A stretch of 32,916 bases of DNA, from positions 1-32,916 of the forward strand of contig JANQHO010000080.1 of NCBI GenBank assembly GCA_028277105.1, in the 5' to 3' direction. The position numbers were made by a program, and so were the translations under genes. A model generated the notes under the pieces. It was not told the DNA's origin. It ran no database searches and was given only the letters and a program-made list of their open reading frames with translations. Position 1 is the stretch's first letter; every line of letters begins with the position of its first letter. Shown here one piece after another: positions 16,453 to 24,507 of the stretch. The DNA comes from Owenweeksia sp. (lineage in GTDB: Bacteria; Bacteroidota; Bacteroidia; Flavobacteriales; Schleiferiaceae).

Positions 16453-17889
16453 CTACTTAATCAGGAGTTTTTGTTTATACACGGTTTTCTGAGAGATAAC
16501 CTGAACAATGTACAGGCCCAAAGGTAACTTTTCCAGGCTAATATTTTCATGCGGTTTAATCTGCTTCCTCATCACTTCAGCGCCATTCACCTGGTAGAAG
16601 ACTAGCTGTGCTTCTTCTTCTATACCTTCAATGTATAAGAATTCATGGGCGGGGTTAGGATAAAGGTAAACAGCTTGCGCCCTTTGCTCTTCTATACCGA
16701 TGAAAATACAACTCCGTTCTTTCCTTTTAAAAAACTCGTGAGCTGCTGCTAATGCAGGAATAAGACAAGCTGTATGGTTCAGATTGCCGGCAAAAACAGC
16801 CTTTACCGAATCAGCACCATTGGCCAGCATAGCAGCCTCGGCATCCAGGGCGTTGAAATAACTTACCTGCTCATCCTGAATACAATAATACATTTCCAGG
16901 GGAGCTTCAGGCTTCCAGTCAAAGTTATCGTTGGCTAGCAAAGCCTGCCATATCGGGTGTTTCTTTTGAATGGAATCAGCTTTAAAATTGGCAAGTACCG
17001 AATCCTCTATGAAGTCGGTGATAAGAGGTGTGAGCTGTGCATTTACAGAGTCCATAGGATAAGTACCGTTAAAATAAGGAGGTATGATCTGTTCATAGGG
17101 AGTTTTCAGAATATCAGAGTAGTTATTGAAGATATTGCCGTAAACGGTATTCAGGCCAAACAACAGATAACACAAATAGCCCGGATTAGAATAGGGGAGG
17201 CCTGATAACATAACGTCTTTCATGGCACCACTCAGATTATACGGCCCCGAAGCCGGTCCGGCCGCTATAATATTGAACTCATTCGTAAGACTGCTGTCCT
17301 CAATATATTTGAAGGTTGCCATGGCCGCATGCCCACCCTGGGAATAACCGGTAAGTAATACTTGTCCGCTCAGGTAAACAGATAGAGAATCCCTTACATA
17401 CTCCCTGGCCGCCCGCATCATATCAATGGAAGCGGTGGCCTCCGTTTCAGCGTGTAGATAGGGGTGTAAACCAGGGTTGTCTCCCAGGCCCAGATAATCC
17501 GGGCAAGCCACTATTCTTCCGGTACTGGCAAAAGATTGTCCTACTATCGCTTCAAAATTATCCCTGGAAGGCACATTTTCCTTCTCCAGCACCGTTCCGT
17601 GAGCATACAGCAGCAGTGATAAAGAATCGCAGGCTACAGACTTGGGTACCATTAAGGCCCCGCTGGCTACGGTGGGATTGCCGTTAACGTCCACAGTGTT
17701 ATACGTAAGCTTATAAGTATCAACATCGTAAATCAAATCTGAAGTTAATGAGGGAGGGGCACCCGAAAAGATTAAAGAAAAAGCGAGAGTGCTGGCCTGT
17801 GAGGTAGATATTTTACTTGACGAGACGAGTACCTGCCCTTTCAGTAATACACTGGAAGCCAGGCAGCAGAGTAGCAGTCTTAATTTCAT
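16453..17889 (-). CDS. T9SS-secreted alpha/beta hydrolase (secretory lipase/esterase-like)
   Basis: 478 residues from the ATG at 17889. The frame stays open upstream to 17982, but only the 17889 start gives a clean signal peptide (MKLRLLLCCLASSVLLKGQ), and a TATCTTTG promoter box lies inside the longer version. The alpha/beta hydrolase core shows SLLLYAHGTV (oxyanion side), CPDYLGLGDNPG, nucleophile Ser183 in the GYSQGG elbow, candidate acid Asp339 in YYCIQDEQVSYFNA, and His372 in GNLNHTACL. The pattern resembles the secretory lipase (LIP) family. The T9SS type A domain begins at about residue 407 (VYLYPNPAHE) and ends IVQVISQ...KQKLLIK. The enzyme should act on ester substrates at or outside the cell surface. 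It is the first gene of a two-gene operon with an outer-membrane barrel; whether the barrel takes up the products is unknown. Confidence 0.9.
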   Translation of the reverse strand: MKLRLLLCCLASSVLLKGQVLVSSSKISTSQASTLAFSLIFSGAPPSLTSDLIYDVDTYKLTYNTVDVNGNPTVASGALMVPKSVACDSLSLLLYAHGTVLEKENVPSRDNFEAIVGQSFASTGRIVACPDYLGLGDNPGLHPYLHAETEATASIDMMRAAREYVRDSLSVYLSGQVLLTGYSQGGHAAMATFKYIEDSSLTNEFNIIAAGPASGPYNLSGAMKDVMLSGLPYSNPGYLCYLLFGLNTVYGNIFNNYSDILKTPYEQIIPPYFNGTYPMDSVNAQLTPLITDFIEDSVLANFKADSIQKKHPIWQALLANDNFDWKPEAPLEMYYCIQDEQVSYFNALDAEAAMLANGADSVKAVFAGNLNHTACLIPALAAAHEFFKRKERSCIFIGIEEQRAQAVYLYPNPAHEFLYIEGIEEEAQLVFYQVNGAEVMRKQIKPHENISLEKLPLGLYIVQVISQKTVYKQKLLIK

Positions 17890-17903
17890 GATCTTATTTT
17901 GAT

Positions 17904-17931
17904 CAAAGATAGGAATACTCTTTACTCCAAA
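17904..17931 (-). promoter_or_regulatory. Bacteroidota-type promoter of the lipase-barrel operon
   Basis: On the minus strand a perfect -7 box TATCTTTG (plus-strand 17904-17911) is preceded at 16 bp by TTTG (17928-17931), a fitting -33 element. The box ends 15 nt before the ATG at 17889 and so argues for that start. Confidence 0.6.
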
Positions 17932-18079
17932 AGAAGACAAAATATACCCCAATCGGTACTTATCAAAAAGTACAGCAATCAACTTTTAGTACAGTTTTTT
18001 TATTTAAAAGATCGGTCAATTAGAATGAGATGCAGATCGGGTCAGTTATGACCTATTACATTCATCCCAACGGCTGACT

Positions 18080-18098
18080 AGAGGCTAAATAGGCCTCT
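18080..18098 (-). terminator. Weak hairpin after the mono-haem lipoprotein gene
   Basis: 6-bp stem AGAGGC / GCCTCT with a 7-nt loop, 26 bp beyond the minus-strand stop at 18124. No U-run follows, so this is at most a weak terminator or a 3'-end stabiliser. Confidence 0.3.
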
Positions 18099-18123
18099 CT
18101 TCATTATAGATTAATGGCTCTCT

Positions 18124-19600
18124 CTATTGCCCGGCTATAGCCCGGTCTGGAATGATCCATTGAAAATCACTTAAAAGGTAATTCTCCAGGCAGGGAGATT
18201 GAGGAGTGAGCTTAGCCAACAGATCCTGGCAATTGGGGTTTTGATAACTGGCAGAATCTATACCGCTGCCACTGGGCCAGCCTGCCCGGCTGTGGCAGTT
18301 GTTGCAGTTGGTAGCCACAGGGTGGATAACCAGCTCAATATAAGGGTTCATGGCTACAGGCTGCTTACCGGTAGCGGGATCAACAATGCCATAAGCCGTT
18401 GTCATTTTGTAATGATCCCAGGGGCCCTGCGCCTGAGGCAGGCTCGGACGGTCGGTGGAATAAATACCCTGGTCAGGAGTATCAGACCACCACACACTTT
18501 GTAAAGCCCAGGTGGGGATCTCTTTGGTATTGATGTGCATGGCGATGGTGATAAGATAATCTCCCACGCCAAAAGGCTTATTATAGGCCCAATAGCTGGA
18601 AGCGTTCAGGATAGCCTTATCGGCATCCGTAAAGGAATCCCAATCTTGCTGACTTACTTTGTGATAATAGAAATCATTAATATCGTATACCGTTGCACTG
18701 GGAGCCGTAACGGGGTCTTTAGGAGTACCGTTGGCATTCAAAACACCGTATAGATAAGTTACTTCTGCCCTTTGTCCGGCTTTTTGCCCGGTGGGGTCTA
18801 CCGCTACTATAGTATTCCATTCTTCATAGCCGGCATAGCCGCGGTAAGTGGGGGGGAAGTTATTGTTCCAAACAGGCAGGGCAGACAGCTGACCCTGTAA
18901 GACAGGCCAATACATATGTTTAGTTACTATGTATTCCTGGGGAGCACTCAATTCATGTACCTTATTATGGTAAAGTGTATTGAGTTTGTCCTGGGTGTAA
19001 ACTTTGGAATCTCTGATCCAGTCAAATCCCTGTTGGCTCAATGATTCTGTAGGGATCATAATATCCCCGTTAAAGAGAAAATTAGGACCGATCTGGATAT
19101 TGGTTTTAGTAGCTACCGAGGGATAGTCATTAATAACTGGCTGGGGAACATAGTAAATCGGCAAGGGCACCGTATCAATTATTGTAGAAGTATCATTAGC
19201 GAGAGAATTACTCAGCGAAATATTATTGACATTGGTTCTGATCAAAGAAATACTGCTGGAGTTACTGGCTCCCAATTTCCCTGAACTCCCGGAAGGTTGA
19301 AAAGCCCCATAGGTATTGGGCCAGGTATACCAAACAGGGCCGTTAGCACTGGTGGCGGGTTGCATAATACCGGCCCATAATTTCCAGCCGTGCTCTCTTA
19401 TATAGGAAATACTGGCGTTTTGAACAGCCTGCATAAGAGCATTAGTATCCTGCAGGTAGCCGTAGCCATTAGGTTATAGGCTCATAGCTTACTGAAGCAG
19501 TTGTATCCTTATCAGTACCGTTACCTGAGTCTTTACCCTTGGGATTATTACAGGCCCAGGTAAGGCTCATAAAAAGAACAAAAATGTGGATAGGCTTCAT
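18124..19600 (-). pseudogene. Mono-haem cytochrome-like lipoprotein, frameshifted near its start
   Basis: The intact frame covers 18124-19434 (436 residues). Upstream, an ATG at 19600 opens a lipoprotein signal (MKPIHIFVLFMSLTWAC, Cys17) that reads in another frame to a TAA at 19469-19471. The downstream frame continues backwards through PNGYGYLQDTNALM to the same spot. Dropping one base near 19474 joins them as a 491-residue lipoprotein. The protein carries one haem-c motif, CNNCH (432-436 in the joined numbering), plus two more cysteines near the C-terminus. The conserved-looking central part (YEEWNTIVAVDP, SSYWAYNKPFGVGDYLITIAMH, WWSDTPDQGIY) is of a type I know only as uncharacterised cytochrome-like proteins. 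Either a sequencing indel or a real lesion; the otherwise clean frame favours an indel or a very recent mutation. Confidence 0.7.
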
Positions 19601-19718
19601 GGTTTGGTTTTTAGTTGAGATTGGTAATGCAATTTACTCATATTAATGGGGGATATTAAGCGTATTAAGGTTGGCTTCAATACAGTATTTATACGTATGC
19701 ATTTCTGTGATATAATAG

Positions 19719-19750
19719 AAATACCGGTAAGTATCGGATTATCGGTATTT
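19719..19750. repeat. 8-bp inverted repeat in a divergent intergenic region
   Basis: AAATACCG (19719-19726) and CGGTATTT (19743-19750) form a perfect inverted repeat with a 16-nt spacer. It lies between the divergent mono-haem lipoprotein gene and the CBS-like membrane protein gene, 42 bp before the latter's ATG. A shared operator or a 5'-UTR hairpin is possible. Confidence 0.35.
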
Positions 19751-19791
19751 AGAATATATTTATCGATGAACAAACCAATTAATCTTATACC

Positions 19792-20543
19792 ATGGAAAAC
19801 AACAATAATTACGATTTCAAAAAACAACAATCAAAGAACAGATTTCGACTGTCACTTTTGATTCTAGGCTGTTCCATTGCTGGTTTAGTGGTAGTGTCCT
19901 GGGCAATGCTTTGTTGTGATAAAGACAATGCCAATACTGTTTTTACAGCGTAGTAGGCCTGGTAGGCAGCTGGGTAGGAGCGGTGATAGCTTTCTATTAC
20001 TCTAAGGACAATTTTGAAGCGGCTACGGAAAGCACTCAAAAATTAGTGGATAAAATAACCACTTCTGAAGAAAAACTGAAAAATACCCCTGCCTATATAG
20101 CTATGATTAAAAAGGCGGATATGAATTACTGGGCAATAGCCGATAATCAAGAAAAAACTACAAACCTGGAACAGTTGCTGGCAAAATTTAAAATGCATAA
20201 CCGTTTACCAGTATTAGATGCTAAAAGCTTAGCCCCAAAATATATTATGCATAAAAGCATGATCCATCAATTTATTACAGAGCAGAATACGGGTGTAGAT
20301 AATCTCAAGAAAGCTTCCGAAATAATGTTTAGTGAAATTATTAAGAGTGAAACTTATAAAAAGATATTTGAAGGTTTTGTTACCGTAAAACCCGATGATA
20401 CTCTTGCCCTGGCCAAAGAAGAAATGGAGAGAGTTAAAGATGTAAATTGTGCTGACATTTTTGTAACTGCCGATGGTAAAAAAGATAGTGCAGTATTGGG
20501 CTGGATTACCAATGTTAATATTGCAGAGAAATCACGCGTTTGA
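19792..20543 (+). pseudogene. Two-helix membrane protein with CBS-like repeats, frameshifted in a T-run
   Basis: The ATG at 19792 starts MENNNNYDFKKQQ and a first membrane helix (LSLLILGCSIAGLVVVSWAM), then meets TAG TAG at 19951. In the next frame the text continues as YSVVGLVGSWVGAVIAFYYS, an obvious second membrane helix, and runs on to 20543. The switch falls in the T-run at 19940-19944: a sixth T would read NTVFYSVVGLVG without interruption and give 250 residues. The soluble part has two CBS-like units (about 115-150, LLAKFKMHNRLPVLDAKSL; and about 200-245, FVTVKPDDTLALAKEEME ... VLGWITNVNI). CBS pairs bind adenine nucleotides; the match is by pattern only. Homopolymer indels are typical of sequencing error, so the gene may be intact. 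Without the fix, a GTG at 19983 would give a 186-residue fragment. Confidence 0.65.
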
Positions 20544-20571
20544 TTTTTAGATTAGAATATGTCACTTCAAT

Positions 20572-20599
20572 AAAAAACCGCCCCATAACGGGGCGGTTT
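20572..20599. terminator. Strong terminator between convergent genes
   Basis: 10-bp stem AAACCGCCCC / GGGGCGGTTT (20575-20584 / 20590-20599) with an ATAAC loop. Read on the minus strand the stem is followed by further T residues (20572-20577 complement), 29 bp after the stop of the PKD-repeat gene. On the plus strand it lies 31 bp after the CBS-like gene and probably serves both. Confidence 0.85.
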
Positions 20600-20627
20600 C
20601 CTCTTTAAAAAGACACTATGAACTGAA

Positions 20628-23210
20628 TTACTCTTTGAATACTATCTTCTGGTATTCGTTGTTTTCTCCTGCCTTTATGGAAACATAATAAACACCCTGG
20701 GCTACTCCGGCTTTAGCGGCATTCCAGCTAACAGAGTGCTGGCCGCTTTCCAACTTGGAATTAATGAGGGTGCTGATCAGTTTACCGGTACCATCGTGTA
20801 TACTTACTTCTACCTTACCGGTAGTAATAGTAGTAAACTCTATGGTGAGTTCTCCCGAAGTGGGGTTAGGATAAATGTTGAACCCAAAAGAGTTGGGATC
20901 CTCAACCTGGGAATTAAAGGCTGCTTTACCTTTTACCACTGTGGGCTCAAGTTCCGAACAAGGAGCGGGCTTACATTCGGTTACTATGATAGAGTCACAG
21001 ACAGTTTCTGAGCAGATCCTGCCACTGTCGTCATTATACAATACCGTTACACATACACAATACACGCCATTGTGGGCATAAGTGTGGTTAGGAGAGGGGT
21101 TGCCCATATCGGTGTTACCGTCACCAAAATCCCACAGAAAATCGAATATGTCACACTCGGATTCAACTACCAGGTCAAACTGGATGTCGCAACCGGATAA
21201 TTGATAATTAAAGAACATGGTATCAATAGGACATTCACAAGGTGGGCATTGATCGGGCACCTCTATTTCATAACATATGGTTTCCTCACAACATCTCCCT
21301 GTTTCAGGATCGAGAACGGTTACGGTAAGGCATACTTCGTAAACACCCGGATTGTCGTAATAGTGGAAGGGATCAGGTACGGAAGCATAAGTACTGTCGC
21401 CAAAATCCCATTTGTAACCAATGATTTCGCAATCAGAGTTAGAATTATTAATGAATTGTACTTCGCCACAATCGCCAATTTCAAAGAAAAAGTCGGGCTC
21501 TATTGTACAAGGGCAAGGTTCACAATCCTCTACCGGTACTTCCTGGCAAATCTCATAGCTACAGGTATCAATTCCGTTGGTTCCCGTAATGGTCATACAA
21601 ACTACATAAACACCAGGCCCGGCATAAGTGTGCATGGGATTTTGAAGGTTTGAACCATTGCCGTCACCAAAATCCCAACTCCAACTTAAGATAGTGAGAC
21701 AAGTATCGTAGATACTCTTGTCAATGAAATTCACTTTGCACTTATCTACAATGAAGTCAAAATTGGGCTCAATAACACATTCGCATTCAGGGCATTCAAC
21801 CGTGATCTCCCTGCAGAATATATTCTCACAGGTATCGCCATCGGCTACGGCATAAGTCGTTAAACAGGCAAAATAAGTACCGCTGGTTGCATAAGTGTGG
21901 GTAGGGTTAGGTGAAGTAGAACCATTGCCATCGCCAAAATCCCATTCCCAGCCAATAATAGATCCACAAGGATCACCTAAGGAGCTTTGTTCGAAGAAAT
22001 CAACTGTACAAAGGTTGGGCCTGAAGTTAAAGTCAGATATTACATTACAGGTACAGGTATCGCATTTTATCTGTACGGGGTAACAAATAGAATCTTCGCA
22101 ACAGCCAATACTATCCCTGTATCCTATTATTTTAAGGCATACATCATAGGTGCCTTCAGCATTGTAGTTATGGGTTACATTGCTACCAAAACCTATATTG
22201 CCATCGCCAAAATCCCAGTAATAACCGAGTATATCCGTACAGAAAGAACTGGTAGATGTACTGCTGAAATTTACTTCTGTACACGTATCAGCTTCTGCAA
22301 AATTGAAATCGGGATTGAGTTCACACTGGCAAGGGCAATCTATCGTTACGGTTACTTCCCTGGTAACAGGTCCGCAATTAGCGGGGTCAAATATCTCAAC
22401 TGTGTAAGTAGTGGTAGTAACAGGCGAAGCAACCGGATTGGGACAGTTGGTACAACTCAAACCGGTAGAAGGTGACCATTGATAGGAAGTTCCCCCGGTA
22501 GCTGTCAGTTGAACGCTATTAGGTGGGCATATGGTAGCATTAGGGGAAACAGTGTAATCAGCCGGGTTAATTTCCTGTATCACCACATTATCAATACGAC
22601 CTGTAGCTTGCGGAGGCGTTCCTCCGGGACCAGCACTCATAAAGGGATAAAACCATATCTCCGTAAAGTTGGCCGAGGGAGAATAGGTTACGGATACATT
22701 CGTTAAAGACGTATACGGTGGCAATAGATCCTGAAAGATCTGTTCGGAGGTAGTAGGAGTAGGGAGAGGGGTTCCCACGATAGTTCCTGTATACGGATTC
22801 AAACCGGTGGCAGCCTGAACATTAAAGGTAGCGCCATTGGTCTTACCGTTAGTTATCAGATCAAAACATATCAAGTACTCCCTTCCGGCCCGGAAGTCGA
22901 AGCAGTTGAAAACACCTTCACCTATGCTGCTGTATGACCACATCCACATGCTGCGGGGTGGGGTAGCGGCAGTACTGGGGGTACCGTTGGAAACAAACCA
23001 GCCGGGCATATCCACGTTAATACCGGCATTTCCCGGACTTATGGCCCCGGGTGGTAACTCAAAATTACCGTTGACCAGAACAGAGGGTGGTGAAACACAA
23101 GTTTGACTGTAAGAGATCTGAAATGAAAAGAGTAGAGAAAAAAGTAAAAGAAAATTTTTAAAGTAAGGAAGAAATTTTATGTTATCCCTACATCGAAATA
23201 ATTGTTTCAT
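20628..23210 (-). CDS. Cysteine-rich PKD-repeat T9SS surface protein
   Basis: 860 residues. The signal peptide has a long charged start (cleavage near residue 36, SYSQ). Domain 1 (about 37-230) is a beta-sandwich, probably ligand-binding (VNGNFELPPG ... GRIDNVVIQE, like DUF642/carbohydrate-binding modules). An Ig-like unit follows (about 232-300: YQWSPSTGLSCTNCPNPVAS). Then come five PKD domains (about 300-755), each with WDFGDG(N/S), a P-x-H-x-Y turn and G-x-Y-x-V/A-C-L/V/M-T. They are unusual in having about eight cysteines each and short Cys-rich linkers (CPCQC, CDTCTC, CPECEC, CEPCPC, CPPCEC). The C-terminus (about 778-860) is a T9SS type A sorting domain starting FNIYPNPTSG. A rigid, disulfide-braced surface stalk with an N-terminal binding head is the likely architecture. 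It is monocistronic, with a terminator 28 bp downstream. Confidence 0.9.
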   Translation of the reverse strand: MKQLFRCRDNIKFLPYFKNFLLLFSLLFSFQISYSQTCVSPPSVLVNGNFELPPGAISPGNAGINVDMPGWFVSNGTPSTAATPPRSMWMWSYSSIGEGVFNCFDFRAGREYLICFDLITNGKTNGATFNVQAATGLNPYTGTIVGTPLPTPTTSEQIFQDLLPPYTSLTNVSVTYSPSANFTEIWFYPFMSAGPGGTPPQATGRIDNVVIQEINPADYTVSPNATICPPNSVQLTATGGTSYQWSPSTGLSCTNCPNPVASPVTTTTYTVEIFDPANCGPVTREVTVTIDCPCQCELNPDFNFAEADTCTEVNFSSTSTSSFCTDILGYYWDFGDGNIGFGSNVTHNYNAEGTYDVCLKIIGYRDSIGCCEDSICYPVQIKCDTCTCNVISDFNFRPNLCTVDFFEQSSLGDPCGSIIGWEWDFGDGNGSTSPNPTHTYATSGTYFACLTTYAVADGDTCENIFCREITVECPECECVIEPNFDFIVDKCKVNFIDKSIYDTCLTILSWSWDFGDGNGSNLQNPMHTYAGPGVYVVCMTITGTNGIDTCSYEICQEVPVEDCEPCPCTIEPDFFFEIGDCGEVQFINNSNSDCEIIGYKWDFGDSTYASVPDPFHYYDNPGVYEVCLTVTVLDPETGRCCEETICYEIEVPDQCPPCECPIDTMFFNYQLSGCDIQFDLVVESECDIFDFLWDFGDGNTDMGNPSPNHTYAHNGVYCVCVTVLYNDDSGRICSETVCDSIIVTECKPAPCSELEPTVVKGKAAFNSQVEDPNSFGFNIYPNPTSGELTIEFTTITTGKVEVSIHDGTGKLISTLINSKLESGQHSVSWNAAKAGVAQGVYYVSIKAGENNEYQKIVFKE

Positions 23211-23715
23211 GATAAAGTTAATTTTAGTTAAAATAATTAATTAAAAACTATCATTAACTAGCTGAAACTGTGGTTAAGGCGGTTTAGCAAAAAGTCAGGC
23301 TTGCTAGTAATAAAAATAGTTGATCTGAGCATGTTACATAGGCATTTGATTTTGATGACACGTAAAAATAGGATAAATAATGTAATATAAAAATGACATA
23401 TAAAAACAATTATTTATTAGTGTTAATAAAATGATTTATTTTCAATGATTTATGTTAATATAATATAAAACAAATTTTTTGAATTTAAAATAAAGTCTAA
23501 ACATTAACTTTTTGAACAACTTTAATTTCAGTAACCAGAGTTAAACACAGGGGTAAATACATGGGGTTCTGTAGTGACTTAGGCTGGCCTGGCAGTGCAT
23601 CCACTTCTATGGCTCACTGAAAAAGTGCAGAAACTCACTTAAACGCTACATTATTTTGAACAGTTCCAAATAAAGAGTATTTTAGTAGGCAACAATCAAT
23701 ATTAGAAACAACACG
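23211..23715. other. 505-bp AT-rich divergent intergenic region
   Basis: It separates the PKD-repeat gene (minus) from the MbnP-MbnH operon (plus) and must hold both promoters. It is very AT-rich around 23360-23520. I see a direct repeat AATGATTTAT at 23430-23439 and 23444-23453 (14-bp period), a short inverted repeat GAAC-A-GTTC (23658-23666) 50 bp before the MbnP start, and a 19-codon open frame at 23561-23620 with AGGGG upstream. No convincing TAnnTTTG box stands out; TAACTTTT just before 23510 misses by one base. Confidence 0.4.
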
Positions 23716-24489
23716 ATGCAGATATTCAAATCCCTATTGTTCCTCTCAGCAGCTTCGTTGGTACTGGCTTCATGTAATAAGGACGACAACGATAATAATA
23801 ATGATGATAACAACGATCTGAAAGCTTCAGTAAAAATAGAGCTGTCCCATAACTTTGAAGGTGAAAGCTTTGAACTCGATAAATATTACACTCTTGGTAA
23901 TGGATCAAAAGTTAAGTTTACCACCGCCCAGTTTTATTTGAGCAATGTAGCTTTTATGGATGATGCAGATAATCGTACAAAGCTTGAGCCTCAATTTACT
24001 TTTGTAGAAAGTACTACTTCCGAGATTGATCTGGGAGAGGTTGATGCCGGGCATATGCATATGCTGATGTTGAATTTAGGAGTAGATGAAAAAACCAATA
24101 CTACTGTTCTGCCCACAGATTTTGAAGATTTGAACGCTCCTCTCGCTCCGAAAACCAATAGTATGCACTGGAGCTGGAATTCAGGCTACATATTTTACAA
24201 GTTTGAGGGGGACGTTGACACAGACGGTGACGGTACGGACGATGACAGTTTTAAATATCACATTGGATTGAATGATAACCTGATCACAAAAAGCAAAATG
24301 GCCCATACTGATCTGGAAGCAGGCAAGTCTACCGACATAATGGTAAAAGTTGATTACGCAAAAATATTCAGCGGTCTCGATCTTTCTACCGAGTTGATCA
24401 CCATGACGATGAACAACCCCGAACTGGCGACCAAGATCAAAACTAATTTTGAAGCAGCCGTTGAGATTGAAACACACGATCACAACTAA
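23716..24489 (+). CDS. MbnP-like copper-binding lipoprotein (copy 1)
   Basis: 257 residues. The lipoprotein signal ends LVLASC (Cys20) and is followed at once by NKDDNDNNNDDNND, an acidic run like the Bacteroidota surface-lipoprotein export signal. The MbnP family domain (about 36-250) shows FTTAQFYLSNVAF, the early HMHML (113-117) and the hallmark MHWSWNSGYIFYKFEG (150-165), holding the Trp pair. In methanotroph MbnP a Trp is oxidised to kynurenine by the partner MbnH, creating a copper site. After the hallmark is DTDGDGTDDD (168-177), like a calcium-binding loop. The last residues are ETHDHN, a possible extra metal ligand. The MbnH-like peroxidase starts 18 bp downstream. The family call is strong; copper binding here is inferred. 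Confidence 0.88.
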   Translation: MQIFKSLLFLSAASLVLASCNKDDNDNNNDDNNDLKASVKIELSHNFEGESFELDKYYTLGNGSKVKFTTAQFYLSNVAFMDDADNRTKLEPQFTFVESTTSEIDLGEVDAGHMHMLMLNLGVDEKTNTTVLPTDFEDLNAPLAPKTNSMHWSWNSGYIFYKFEGDVDTDGDGTDDDSFKYHIGLNDNLITKSKMAHTDLEAGKSTDIMVKVDYAKIFSGLDLSTELITMTMNNPELATKIKTNFEAAVEIETHDHN

Positions 24490-24507
24490 GAAGGTGGTAT
24501 AAATAAA

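Noticed and set aside
17890-17982. Longer version of the lipase gene starting at 17982
   Set aside because: The extra 31 residues would hide the signal peptide inside the protein, and a TATCTTTG promoter box lies within this stretch. The ATG at 17889 is far better.
21201-22475. Plus-strand frames of 150 and 162 codons opposite the PKD-repeat gene
   Set aside because: Antisense shadows of a repetitive gene whose real frame has clear PKD motifs; they keep no recognisable pattern.
23211-23715. Methanobactin precursor gene next to MbnP
   Set aside because: No short gene with paired Cys core and no MbnB/MbnC-like gene in the window; the one short frame has a single Cys.
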